Shown: positions 18,871 to 29,165 of the stretch, piece after piece
Position numbering within the stretch: position 1 is the stretch's first letter
How the letters are laid out: every line of letters begins with the position of its first letter
DNA from: Sepioteuthis lessoniana
Lineage: Eukaryota > Mollusca > Cephalopoda > Myopsida > Loliginidae
NCBI GenBank assembly: GCA_963585895.1
Contig: OY757913.1
Span: forward strand, 106,788,812-106,852,811
Length of the DNA stretch: 64,000 bases
Direction of reading: 5' to 3'
Notes under the pieces: model-generated
Seen by the model: only the letters and a program-made list of their open reading frames with translations
The model's database searches: none
Told to the model about the DNA's origin: nothing
Program-made: the position numbers and the translations under genes

Positions 18871-18930
18871 TCCCGTATATTGTGCGTCGGTGTTCGGCGG
18901 GTTTTCTGGTCGTGCTAATTCAATCAACAA

Positions 18931-19290
18931 AGTGTACTATGTTTGTCATAAGATTGTTTGATCCACAAACCAGCTGAAATTTTCAAAGGAATATATAATG
19001 TTGACGGAGAAGTAAGTTTAAGTCGAAATTTGTTATCAGTGGGCTAAATACGAGTTTGCCACTGCGGGCCTGAGTCAAAAAGACAATCCATGAAGTGGGT
19101 ACATACCAACTCTTCGATAAAGAACTTAGTAAAGAAAGATAATGTTGAAAGACTTCTTTGATATGAAAGGACACATCTCCATTGATTTCTTTGAAAAGAT
19201 TGCCATAGTAAACAGTGCTTCCTATTCCCTACCTCTTTTGTAAAATAACCTTATTTGATAAATTCCCTCCGTATCTATCTATCTCATTCT
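18931..19290. other. No gene or recognised repeat
   Basis: Ordinary AT-rich sequence between SINE-E and the element B cluster; no similarity noted. Confidence 0.45.
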
Positions 19291-19294
19291 GTTA

Positions 19295-19402
19295 CATTTA
19301 ATCATCTGATGGTGGGGCTCTTGTTCTAAAGCTTTGAGGAATGCGGTGTACCACTTCATCGACATTACTCCCAGGCCCACTCTTACCAGGGGTGATAGAA
19401 CT
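19295..19402 (+). mobile_element. Element B body fragment
   Basis: AATCATCTGATGGTGGGGCTC, GCTTTGAGGAATGCGGTGTA and ACTCCCAGGCCCACTCTTAC are B body sequence in plus orientation, head and tail absent. Confidence 0.65.
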
Positions 19403-19403
19403 T

Positions 19404-20200
19404 ACGTTTGATTTGGTTTGGCTTCATGGCATATCAACCATAGTTGGATATTTAATGCCAAATCCTGTTTTACATACATATTACATGTGATTTATAAATA
19501 CATTTTATTGATGAACACGGTTAAGGGATCAAACAGTTCTATTTCTAACAAATCAGTTTAGCATGAGTCAAAAAAAATTAAATGCTTTGTATCAATAACA
19601 ATTCAATAAGAAATCAATCATTTTTTAAACACAGTTAAAGGATAAAACGGTTCTTTTTCAAACAATTCAGTTTAATATAAGTCATTTGTTTGCAATAATT
19701 TTAAATGTCAAGCAGTTTTATTTGACCCATAGATATAACACTATCAGATCCTATCACTCCCGACCAGAGTGGACCTAGGGGCAATGGCAATGAGAAGGTA
19801 CTCCGTACTCCCCAAAGCTCCAGTTTAGTATATGTTTACACACAGTTAAATGTCAAAGCATTTCCATTTTAAACAATTTTAAACAGTTTAGCATACAAAA
19901 ACAGTTCCATTTCAAACAATTCACTTTAGCATAAGTACGTAGCTTAATGTCAAAACAGTTTTATTTCAACCAATTCAGTTTAGAATTAGTAAAGTTTAGT
20001 TCTATTTGACCCATATATAGAACCTTATTAGGTGCGACCACTCTTTGCCAGAGTAGACCTGGGAGCGATGCCAATAAAAAGTTGTTCCGCATCCCCCAAA
20101 GCTCCAGCATTACTGGAGAATCAGATTGTTGGCGGGGGTGGGGGTCGTACTCATTTGCGGGGTGCCAGCTTCAGCCGACTGGGCTGTATTTGTAAGAGTC
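19404..20200 (-). mobile_element. Element B, reverse, with partly duplicated body
   Basis: Tail hairpin at 19425-19460 (GGCATATCAACCATAGTTGG), internal repeats, body at 19725-19830, more internal repeats, second body at 20010-20120 (CCAAAGCTCCAGCATTACTG) and head at 20160 (CAGCCGACTGGGCTG). Two B copies, or one with a duplicated middle. Confidence 0.7.
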
Positions 20201-20219
20201 TTGTCTATGTGTCAAATAG

Positions 20220-20435
20220 AAATATTTATTTTCTGTTACTGAAACGATTTATTCAATGTACAAACAAATGAGTGATGTTCTATTGAATTATTTGTGATAC
20301 ATCGCAATAAATTGCACCATTTAACATGTGGCAAACGAATGAATAATGTTAAAAAGAATTATTAGCGTTAAATTACAATACTTGGAATCATTTAACTGAG
20401 TGAAAACCAATCGTTAGTTTTTTTGTTTTTCTGTT
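20220..20435 (+). repeat. Element B internal repeats
   Basis: Two ~65-bp units with GAATTATTTGTGATACATCG and ACAATACTTGGAATCATTTA. Related to the unit that seems to have given rise to the 36-bp minisatellite at 24-29 kb. Confidence 0.6.
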
Positions 20436-20439
20436 TGTT

Positions 20440-20615
20440 TGTTTGGTTTTTATTTTCCTGCCAAAACAATTGCTTATAGAACGTTATTTTAAAATGTTTA
20501 ATGTACTTAACAATAGCATAATAATAAATCGAAATGTTTCGAAATATTTAAAGAATAATGATGTAATAAAATTACTGGTTTTTCTTTCTTTCTTTCCAAA
20601 ATAAATATCCACCTC
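20440..20615. repeat. Dispersed repeat J, copy 1
   Basis: GAACGTTATTTTAAAATGTT, ATAATAAATCGAAATGTTTC and TTTTCTTTCTTTCTTTCC match 29030-29165 almost base for base. No coding potential or tRNA head; family unknown. Confidence 0.65.
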
Positions 20616-21150
20616 TGTAGGTTATTTAATGCCAAATCCATTCTTATATAAAGAAACAGTTCTATTTCAAATAATTTGGTTTAACATGAGTACGCAGTTT
20701 AATGGTTAAAAACATTTCTATTGCAAGCTATTCAGTTTAGTCTAACAGTTCTAATTCAAACAATTCAGTATAGCAAAAGTATAATTTTTGTTCACACATA
20801 GTTAAATGTCAAAATAGTTCTATTTCAAACAATTCTGTTTAGCATAAATACGCAGTTTAAATTACAAAACAGTTCTATTTCACGCAATCCAGTTTAGCAT
20901 AAGTACGCAGTTTAGTTCTATTTTACCCATAGATAGGGCACTATCAGGTGCTTCCACTCTGGGTTTGAGTGCACTTGAGAATGATATCAATGAAGAGTAC
21001 TCCGCATTCCCCAAAGCGCCTGCGTGACTTGAACCTCAACATCAGATTGTTTTGTGTCGTATCCATGACACTCATTGATGGAGTGTCTTGGCGCTCTGCA
21101 GAGAAGCAGTTGGTGTATTCTACAGCCCCAGCCGACTGGGCAACCAATCG
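20616..21150 (-). mobile_element. Element B, near complete, reverse
   Basis: Tail GTAGGTTATTTAATGCCAAA (20616-20640, outer arm of the hairpin lost), four internal repeats, body with GGGCACTATCAGGTGC and CCCCAAAGCGCC, head CTACAGCCCCAGCCGACTGG ending ~21140. Confidence 0.75.
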
Positions 21151-21154
21151 TTAG

Positions 21155-21660
21155 TATCAAATTAAATATAAATACATGATAAGCAGAATTACTAATACTA
21201 AATAGCAATTTTTGAAACCACTTTAATGTGTGCAAATAAAATTATTAGTTTTAAATAGCAATACTTGAAACCAGTTAGCTGTATGCAAAAAATAGCCCGA
21301 GCTCGTTTTAAAATAATTTTACCGATTCGTTAACCAGCCCAAGTTGTAGTTTTAGAATACACCAACTGCATCTCCGCACAAGGGTTAGACCCCACATCAA
21401 ATCTGTGGTGAGGCTCCAGTAAAGCTGGAGCTTGGGGAATGCGGAATACAATTTAACTGAGTGCAAACGAATGACTTATGCTAAATTGAATTGTTAGAAA
21501 TAGAACTTCTTGATCCTTTAGTGTGAGTAAACAAATGATTTATGTTTGTTTGAATTGTTAGTTATACATAGAAATAGTTGGAAGCATTTAACTTTGTTTA
21601 TTTATGTTAAATTCAATTGTTAGAAATAGAAGTGTTTGATAATTTTACTGTGTGTATCAA
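21155..21660 (+). repeat. Element B internal repeats and body piece
   Basis: 21180-21300 holds two internal units, the second reading TTTTAAATAGCAATACTTGA then AACCAGTTAGCTG. 21340-21450 is a body piece (GAATACACCAACTGCATCTC, AGTAAAGCTGGAGC). 21455-21660 has three further internal units. Confidence 0.65.
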
Positions 21661-22204
21661 AAAAGTGTGTTTATATAGTATATATTTCCTTTTTTTTTTG
21701 GCTTCGAATAAGGGTATAAGGTAAGAGTTAAAGACTGACTGAATAGTTTTGAGTAGGGGCTTAATGCACGATAGTTTGGAAGTATTAATATAGGATAGAT
21801 TTGGCGGGAGATTCGTGTAAGTCTTGTGAAGATTAAATAGTGGACGCGGACGAGTATTAAAAATAACATCTTACCTGGGTACCGATGCCAGAAGTAGCCA
21901 GTCGAAACCGGATGAGGTAAAGGTATTATATATAGCAGAGGAGTGTGGAATGCCCTGTTTTCATTAGCTGTTTACTAAAGGACAGATGTCAATAAGAACG
22001 GCCGAAGTCCGGCCTTATTAATTTTTTTCTTTGCTTTGGTAGAGGCACGAGCGTAGCACGTCGCGATCACGGAGGTGGCTTGGCTCTTCCAGAGTTATGC
22101 CGTGGTTACTGTCGGAGCCGATATGATGCAGAAATAACCCGAAATTGGAGATGAAGACAGTGCATCACTGAAGACCTCCCTGATGCATCTAGGATGTATG
22201 ATTG
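21661..22204. other. Unrecognised single-copy-like DNA with one strong hairpin
   Basis: No similarity to other parts of the window. GGCCGAAGTCCGGCC at 22000-22014 can form a short stable hairpin. Slightly higher GC than surroundings. No credible open frame. Confidence 0.45.
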
Positions 22205-22290
22205 AAATATTTGATATATGCGTAAAAATAGGATTTGGTATTAAATAACCAACAGAGCTTGATATGCCAAAATACCAAATCAAAGTAAAC
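22205..22290 (+). mobile_element. Isolated LINE-T-type 3' tail
   Basis: GGATTTGGTATTAAATAACC, AACAGAGCTTGATATGCC and ACCAAATCAAAG form the shared tail hairpin without any SINE-A or B body: a severely 5'-truncated insertion. Confidence 0.65.
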
Positions 22291-23015
22291 CAATTGGTTT
22301 AAAATTCATATATATATATATATAATCTAATGAAACGTGAAACATTTGACTCTAAACCCTCTCATTCTTCCTACAACTTTATGCTCTCCATCGTCTTATC
22401 ATGTTCCTCTGTTGCTTATAAATGAAAAACTCAGAAAAGGGTTTCAGTTTGAAAAAGTTCTTAAAATATCACGCCTCTAAGTCGGTTTTAAGTGCTTGAT
22501 GTATCCAACGATCTACACACACACACACACACATATATATACATATATATATATTCTTTTTTTTAAGTTTAAATCTAATTCAATATAAAATCTTTAATTT
22601 AGGTCAAAATGTAATTAAAAAAATTAAAAATTAAAAAAAATTTTTTAAATAAATTTACTACATTTCTAATCAAAATTAAAATTTAAAACGGAAGTGGGCT
22701 TAATGAGGAGATAACTCTTCACCCCTCTTCTATCCCCTCCCACTTTTCTGTGTCTATTCTAGTTTTTTTATCTAAAAGATCTGAAGAAGTCCTGTTATTT
22801 TTTTCGTGTTTTGGAAATTTCAAAAGTTCGTAACAAGATGGAAATAAATTCATAATCCTATGTGACCGGTTTTGTTGTTTTTCTTTTAAAAAATTATTGC
22901 TCTGTATTATTGTTACATTGAGCTCTTTACCAGAAAAATTTAAATATTCATTCATGAATAATTTCTTGTCCTGAAGGAATTACTCCCAACTCCGATTTAA
23001 CTGGACCAAAGTATA

Positions 23016-23057
<42 letters not shown>

Positions 23058-23335
23058 GTGTGTGTGCGCGCACACGAGTGTGTGTGTTTGTGTGTATGTG
23101 TTTAAAGAGGATTTGGCGATAACTACAGGGTTCGATTTTTCATAAAACACAACGAACCCCACGACCAACCTCATTCTGTTCCATATATATAAACCTCATA
23201 ATATTAATATCTATTTGTCTGTATTTAGGTCAAAATACATATAACTGTGTAAGAAAACAATAGATAACCCCCTGTGATTTTATCTTAGAATAGGCTGCAA
23301 AGGACTAAGAAACCCCCCAAAACGGACGCCCTGGA
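22291..23335. other. AT-rich DNA with microsatellites, no gene seen
   Basis: (CA)n and (TA)n at 22510-22552, (TA)n/(TG)n at 23017-23100, very AT-rich 22560-22690. The 78-codon minus frame at 22719-22955 has no recognisable feature. Confidence 0.5.
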
Positions 23336-23339
23336 TATG

Positions 23340-23560
23340 ATTATTAAATTGTATGTGAGATTGAGGGTCCAGCTCTTGAAATCTGGCAATTGCGGATCAC
23401 CGGTTCATTGCCATTACTCCCTGGTCAACTCTGACTCGACGTGCTAATGTCTGTTAGTTTATCATCTATTCGTCAACTTCACCCGTTTTAAATTATTCGT
23501 TTTCAATGGGAACACTTGGAGATATATATTTGATTGTAATATAAGTAGTTATTTGAAGCT
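23340..23560 (+). mobile_element. Degraded element B fragment
   Basis: GATTGAGGGTCCAGCTCTTG, CATTGCCATTACTCCCTGG and CAACTCTGACTCGACGTG align with the B body; internal repeat traces follow. Confidence 0.5.
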
Positions 23561-23564
23561 ATAA

Positions 23565-23765
23565 AATTGCAAGATGGTATTAACGGAGTTCGAACTCCAG
23601 TCACGCCATTTCATCCACTTTTAGACTGATATCTCTGGGAAAGGCATGACTCTCTATATCCCTCAAGTAAGGATTGAAGAGTATAACTTCTGTTCTTCTA
23701 CAAGGATGGCTATGGTATTAAATACCCGACGAATTTTTATATGCCATTAAAAGAAAGAAACTTAA
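23565..23765 (+). mobile_element. SINE-A, 5'-truncated
   Basis: Begins in the tRNA head near the B box (GGAGTTCGAACTCCAGTCAC), centre CTGGGAAAGGCATGACTC, tail GGTATTAAATACCCGACG ... ATATGCCATTAAAAG. Confidence 0.75.
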
Positions 23766-23779
23766 GCTAAACAATTGAA

Positions 23780-24045
23780 GTTGCAATTGACCTAATCAGT
23801 ACAGTATTCGTCAATGATCAGGGAGATCTGGGTTCAAACCCAGGTCGAGTTATACCAAAGACTAAAAAATTTTACATATTTCGGCCTTGCTTAACACTCA
23901 GAATTATAAGGTAAGGATTGATGGTAAAGTGGACCAATCAAGGGAATAGAATAGTGCTTTCTCCAACACCTCGGTGTAGTGGTTATGGAAAAGGAAGCCT
24001 TCGGTTCAACCTCGACTAAGATCACTAATATTACTTACTTTACTT
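23780..24045 (+). mobile_element. SINE-D
   Basis: GTACAGTATTCGTCAATGAT, B-box-like GGGTTCAAACCCAGG, middle TAAAGTGGACCAATCAAGGG and end AAGATCACTAATATTACTTACTTTAC. Lies ~80 bp before the minisatellite. Confidence 0.8.
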
Positions 24046-24054
24046 ACTTAGGAT

Positions 24055-24654
24055 TATTATTAGTTTCTTAAGACTACATGATTGTGTATGAACGAATTCT
24101 TATTTAAAAGAAATAATTACTCGAAACTATCTGATTATTAGTATTAGATAGGAATACTTGAAACCATTAATCATTATTATTAGGGAGGAATACTTGAAAC
24201 CATTAATCATTATTATTAGGGAGGAATACTTGAAACCATTAATCATTATTATTAGGGAGGAATACTTCAAAACATAAATCATTATTATTAGGGAGTATTA
24301 CTTAAAACCATAAATCATAATTATTAGGGAGGAATACTTGAAACCATAAATCATTATTATTAGGGAGGAATACTTGAAACCATAAATCATTATTATTATG
24401 GAGGAATACTTGAAACCATTATTCATCATTATTAGGGAGGAATACTTGAAACCATAAATCATTATTATTAGGGAGTAATACTTGAAGCCATAAATCATTA
24501 TTATTAGGGAGGAATACTTGAAACCATTAATCATTATTAAGGGAGGAATACTTGAAACCATTATTCATTATTATTAGGGAGTAATACTTGAAACCATAAA
24601 TAATTATTATTAGGGAGGAATACTTGAAACCATGAATCATTATTATTAAGGAGG
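24055..24654. repeat. 36-bp minisatellite, left part
   Basis: Preceded by element B internal sequence (ACTCGAAACTATCTGATTATTAG, GATAGGAATACTTGAAACC), then regular 36-bp units containing GGAGGAATACTTGAAACC and an ATTATT-rich remainder. About 14 units up to the RTE insertion. On the minus strand 36 bp equals 12 codons with no stop, giving meaningless repeated frames. Confidence 0.95.
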
Positions 24655-25843
24655 AATGGCTTCCGAAGAAATAGATCTACGACCTCACAAATATTAACCA
24701 TCCGCAGAATCCTTGAAGGTGTACGGGCAAAGAACCTACAAGCGACATTAATATTTGTCGACTTTACCAAGGCTTTCGACTCCATTCACAGAGGAAAGAT
24801 GGAACAAATCCTACTAGCGTACGGCATACCTAAAGAAACCGTAGCGGCAATAACGATTCTCTATAGAAACACTAAAGTAAAAGTACGATCACCAGATGGA
24901 GACACAGAATACTTCGACATAGTAGCAGGAGTACTACAAGGAGACACGCTGGCTCCGTATCTCTTTATCATTTGTCTAGACTACGTACTTAGAACATCGA
25001 TTGACAAAATCAAAGAGAATGGCTTCGAACTGACGAAGAAAAGAAGCAGAAGATACCCCGCAACAACAATTACCGACGCCGACTACGCCGATGACATAGC
25101 GATACTGGCAAATACACCTGACCAAGCCGAAACACTTCTGCATAGTTTGGAACGAGCAGCAGCAAGCATAGGCCTCCATGTTAATGCACATAAAACGGAA
25201 TATATGTGCTATAACCGAACGGGGGACATCTCCACTCTAGAAGGAACCCCTCTTAAACTAGTAGACAAATTCACGTACCTAGGAAGCAGCGTCGAATCAA
25301 CCGAAAAGGACATCGAAACGAGGTTAACGAAAGCATGGACAGCTATCAATAGGCTATCGACTATATGGAAATCAGACCTAACCGATAAAATGAAACGCAG
25401 TTTCTTCCAGGCAGCGGTCACATCGATACTGCTATATGGATGCACTACATGGACGCTAACAAAACGGCTGGAGAAGAAACTAGATGGCAATTACACAAGA
25501 ATGCTGCGTGCAATCCTCAACAAGTCCTGGCGGCAACACCCAACAAGACACCAACTGTACGGCCACCTGCCCCCTATCACGAAAACTATTCAAGTTAGGC
25601 GAACCAGACATGCAGGACATTGCTGGAGAAGCAGAGATGAACTCATAAGAGATGTACTCTTATGGATCCCCACACACGGCCGCGCAAAAGCAGGACGACC
25701 AGCACGAACGTACATTCAGCAGCTATGTGAGGATACAGGTTGTTGTCCTGAAGACCTACCTAGGGCGATGAACGATAGGGAGGAGTGGCGAGAGAGGGTC
25801 AGGGATATCCGTGCTGCCAGCACGATATGATGATGATGATGAT
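24655..25843 (+). mobile_element. RTE LINE, 5'-truncated in the RT domain, inserted in the minisatellite
   Basis: Starts abruptly at NGFRRNRSTTSQILTIRRI and ends with the (ATG)n/(TGA)n tail at 25827-25843. Minisatellite units flank it: left ...ATTATTAAGGAGG, right ...GATTATTAGGGAGG, compatible with a ~12-bp duplication with one change. It is the least damaged RTE copy here, hence probably the youngest. Confidence 0.92.
24799..25830 (+). CDS. RTE LINE ORF2, partial: reverse transcriptase palm to C-terminus
   Basis: Open without stop from the truncation point (24655) to TGA at 25828-25830, about 391 codons; the first ATG is 24799. Upstream in frame lies motif A (LIFVDFTKAFDSIHR). Then GDTLAPYLFIICLDYVLR (motif B), TITDADYADDIAILANTPDQ (motif C, YADD), VNAHKTEYMCYN, FTYLGSSVESTEKDIETRL and the C-terminal AKAGRPARTYIQQLCEDTG. 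The catalytic aspartates of A and C are present, but the endonuclease and RT N-terminus are gone, so no autonomous retrotransposition is expected. The frame itself is intact, so insertion was recent. No promoter is seen. Confidence 0.85.
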   Translation: MEQILLAYGIPKETVAAITILYRNTKVKVRSPDGDTEYFDIVAGVLQGDTLAPYLFIICLDYVLRTSIDKIKENGFELTKKRSRRYPATTITDADYADDIAILANTPDQAETLLHSLERAAASIGLHVNAHKTEYMCYNRTGDISTLEGTPLKLVDKFTYLGSSVESTEKDIETRLTKAWTAINRLSTIWKSDLTDKMKRSFFQAAVTSILLYGCTTWTLTKRLEKKLDGNYTRMLRAILNKSWRQHPTRHQLYGHLPPITKTIQVRRTRHAGHCWRSRDELIRDVLLWIPTHGRAKAGRPARTYIQQLCEDTGCCPEDLPRAMNDREEWRERVRDIRAASTI

Positions 25844-28800
25844 TATTAGGGAGGAATACTTGAAATCATAAATCATTATTATTCGGAAGGAATACTTGAG
25901 ACCATAAATCATTATTATTCGGAAGGAATACTTGAAACCATAAATCATTATTATTAGGGAGGAATACTTGAAACCATAAATAATTATTATCAGGGAGGAA
26001 TACTTAAAACCATAAATCATTATTATTAGGGAGGAATACTTGAAACCATAAATCATTATTATTAGGGAGGAATACTTGAAACCATTAATCATTATTATTA
26101 GGGAGGACTACTTGAAACCATGATTCATTATTATTTGGGAGGAATACTTGAAACCATAAAAAATTATTATTAGAGAGGAATACTTGAAACCATAAATAAT
26201 TATTATTAGGGAGGAATACTTGAAACCATAAATCATTATTATTAGGGAGGAATACTTGAAACCATAAATCATCATTATTATGGAGGAATACTTGAAACCA
26301 TAAATCATTATTATTAGGGAGGAATACTTGAAACCATAAATCATTATTATCAGGGAGGAATACTTGAAACCATAAATCATTATTATCAGGGAGGAATACT
26401 TGAAACCATAAATAATTATTATCAGGGAGGAATACTTAAAACCATAAATCATTATTATTAGGGAGGAATACTTGAAACCATAAATCATTATTATTAGGGA
26501 GGAATACTTGAAACCATTAATCATTATTATTAGGGAGGACTACTTGAAACCATGATTCATTATTATTTGGGAGGAATACTTGAAACCATAAAAAATTATT
26601 ATTAGAGAGGAATACTTGAAACCATAAATAATTATTATTAGGGAGGAATACTTGAAACCATAAATCATTATTATTAGGGAGGAATACTAGAAACCATAAA
26701 TCATTATTATTATGGAGGAATACTTGAAACCTTAAATCATTATTATTAGGGAGGAATACTTGAAACCATAAATCATTATTATCAGGGAGGAATACTTGAA
26801 ACCATAAATCATTATTATCAGGGAGGAATACTTGAAACCATAAATCATTATTATTAGAGAGGAATACTTGAAATCATAAATCATTATTATTCGGAAGGAA
26901 TACTTGAAACCATAAATCATTATTATCAGGGAGAAATACTTAAAACCATAAATCATTATTATTAGGGAGGAATACTTGAAAACATAAATCATTATTATCA
27001 GGGAGGAATACTTGAAACCATTAATCATTATTAAGGGAGGAATACTTGAAACCATTAATCATTATTATTAGGGAGGACTACTTGAAACCATGATTCATTA
27101 TTATTTGGGAGGAATACTTGAAACCATAAATAATTATTATTAGGGAGGAATACTTGAAACCATAAATCATTATTATTAGGGAGGAATACTTGAAACCATA
27201 AATCATTATTATTAGGGAGGAATACTTGAAACCATTAATCATTATTATTAGGGAGGACTACTTGAAACCATGATTCATTATTATTTGGGAGGAATACTTG
27301 AAACCATAAAAAATTATTATTAGAGAGGAATACTTGAAACCATAAATAATTATTATTAGGGAGGAATACTTGAAACCATAAATCATTATTATTAGGGAGG
27401 AATACTAGAAACCATAAATCATTATTATTATGGAGGAATACTTGAAACCTTAAATCATTATTATTAGGGAGGAATACTTGAAACCATAAATCATTATTAT
27501 CAGGGAGGAATACTTGAAACCATAAATCATTATTATCAGGGAGGAATACTTGAAACCATAAATCATTATTATTAGAGAGGAATACTTGAAATCATAAATC
27601 ATTATTATTCGGAAGGAATACTTGAAACCATAAATCATTATTATCAGGGAGGAATACTTAAAACCATAAATCATTATTATTAGGGAGGAATACTTGAAAA
27701 CATAAATCATTATTATCAGGGAGGAATACTTGAAACCATTAATCATTATTAAGGGAGGAATACTTGAAACCATTAATCATTATTATTAGGGAGGACTACT
27801 TGAAACCATGATTCATTATTATTTGGGAGGAATACTTGAAACCATAAATAATTATTATTAGGGAGGAATACTTGAAACCATAAATCATTATTATTAGGGA
27901 GGAATACTTGAAACCATAAATCATTATTATTAGGGAGGAATACTTGAAACCATAAATCATTATTATTAGGGAGGAATACTTGAAACCATAAATCATTATT
28001 ATTAGAGAGGAATACTTGAAACCATAAATCATTATTATTAGAGAGGAATACTTGAAACCATAAATCATTATTATTAGGGAGGAATACTTGAAACCATAAA
28101 TCATTATTATTAGGGAGGAATACTTGAAACCATAAATCATTATTATTAGAGAGGAATACTTGAAACCATAAATCATTATTATTAGGGAGGAATACTTGAA
28201 ACCATAAATCATTATTATTAGAGAGGAATACTTGAAACTATAAATCATTATTATTAGAGAGGAATACTTGAAACCATAAATAATTATTATTAGGGAGGAA
28301 TACTTGAAACCATAAATCATTATTATTAGAGAGGAATACTTGAAACCATAAATCATTATTATTAGAGAGGAATACTTGAAACCATAAATCATTATTATTC
28401 GGAAGGAATACTTGAAACCATAAATCATTATTATTAGAGAGGAATACTTGAAACCATAAATCATTATTATTAGGGAGGAATACTTGAAACCATAAATCAT
28501 TATTAAGGGAGGAATACTTGAAACCATTAATCATTATTATTAGGGAGGACTACTTGAAACCATGATTCATTATTATTTGGGAGGAATACTTGAAACCATA
28601 AATAATTATTATTAGAGAGGAATACTTGAAACCATAAATAATTATTATTAGGGAGGAATACTTGAAACCATAAATCATTATTATTAGGGAGGAATACTTG
28701 AAACCATAAATCATTATTATTAGGGAGGAATACTTGAAACCATAAATCATTCTTATTAGGGAGGAATACTTGAAACCATAAATCATTATTATTAGGGAGG

Positions 28801-28920
28801 AATACTTGAAACCATTATTCATTATTATTAGGGAGGAATACTTGAAACCATAAATAATTATTATTAGGGAGGAATACTTGAAACCATAAATCATTATTAT
28901 TAGGGAGGAATACATGAAAC
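25844..28920. repeat. 36-bp minisatellite, right part, with higher-order structure
   Basis: About 85 units. Marker variants (GGAGGACTACTTGAAACC, CATGATTCATTATTATTTGG, TCGGAAGG, ATTAAGGGAGG) recur in blocks. The 785-bp block from ~26440 recurs at +718 bp (20 units minus 2 nt), and the 26089 marker recurs 432 bp (12 units) later at 26521. It ends at 28920 in unrelated DNA. Minus-strand frames up to 243 codons (IIMIYGFKYSSL repeated) are artefacts of the 12-codon period. Confidence 0.95.
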
Positions 28921-29029
28921 TTTCCACTGTTACTTTTCAATTTGTTAAGAATACTTAATATTGTATAACTGTGATAAATCTACAATTAACGCAATTCTCT
29001 AACCTCTGTGCATATTTTCCTGTCAAAAT

Positions 29030-29165
29030 TTTTGCTTAAAGACGTTATTTTAAAATGTTTAAATTACTTTACAATAGCATTATAATAAATCGAAATGATT
29101 CGAAATATAAAAAAAAATAATGTTGAAATAAAATTAGAGATTTTCTTTCTTTCTTTCCGAAATAA
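29030..29165. repeat. Dispersed repeat J, copy 2
   Basis: GACGTTATTTTAAAATGTTT, AATAAATCGAAATGATTCG and GATTTTCTTTCTTTCTTTCCG correspond to 20470-20610. It begins soon after the minisatellite ends. Confidence 0.65.

Larger units (their letters stand above)
18670..18930 (+). mobile_element. SINE-E, contiguous reference copy
   Basis: 5' part ACAATTACCATGACTAGTTG and ATTTGGCGTCGTCTGTGTGC, tRNA-like head at 18751-18804, hammerhead at 18825-18870, then ...GTTCGGCGGGTTTTCTGG and the tail TCGTGCTAATTCAATCAAC. It is the only uninterrupted copy here and shows the order 5' domain, tRNA head, ribozyme, tail. Confidence 0.85.

Noticed and set aside
27796-28527. 243-codon minus-strand frame of repeated IIMIYGFKYSSL units, and similar frames at 25.8-29 kb
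   Set aside because: It is the translation of a 36-bp minisatellite (12 codons, no stop in one frame). The LINE insertion and indels break it and no start or domain exists.
24055-28920. Regular 36-bp direct repeats could suggest a CRISPR array
   Set aside because: Units are contiguous with no spacers, the host is a eukaryote and no cas-like genes are present.
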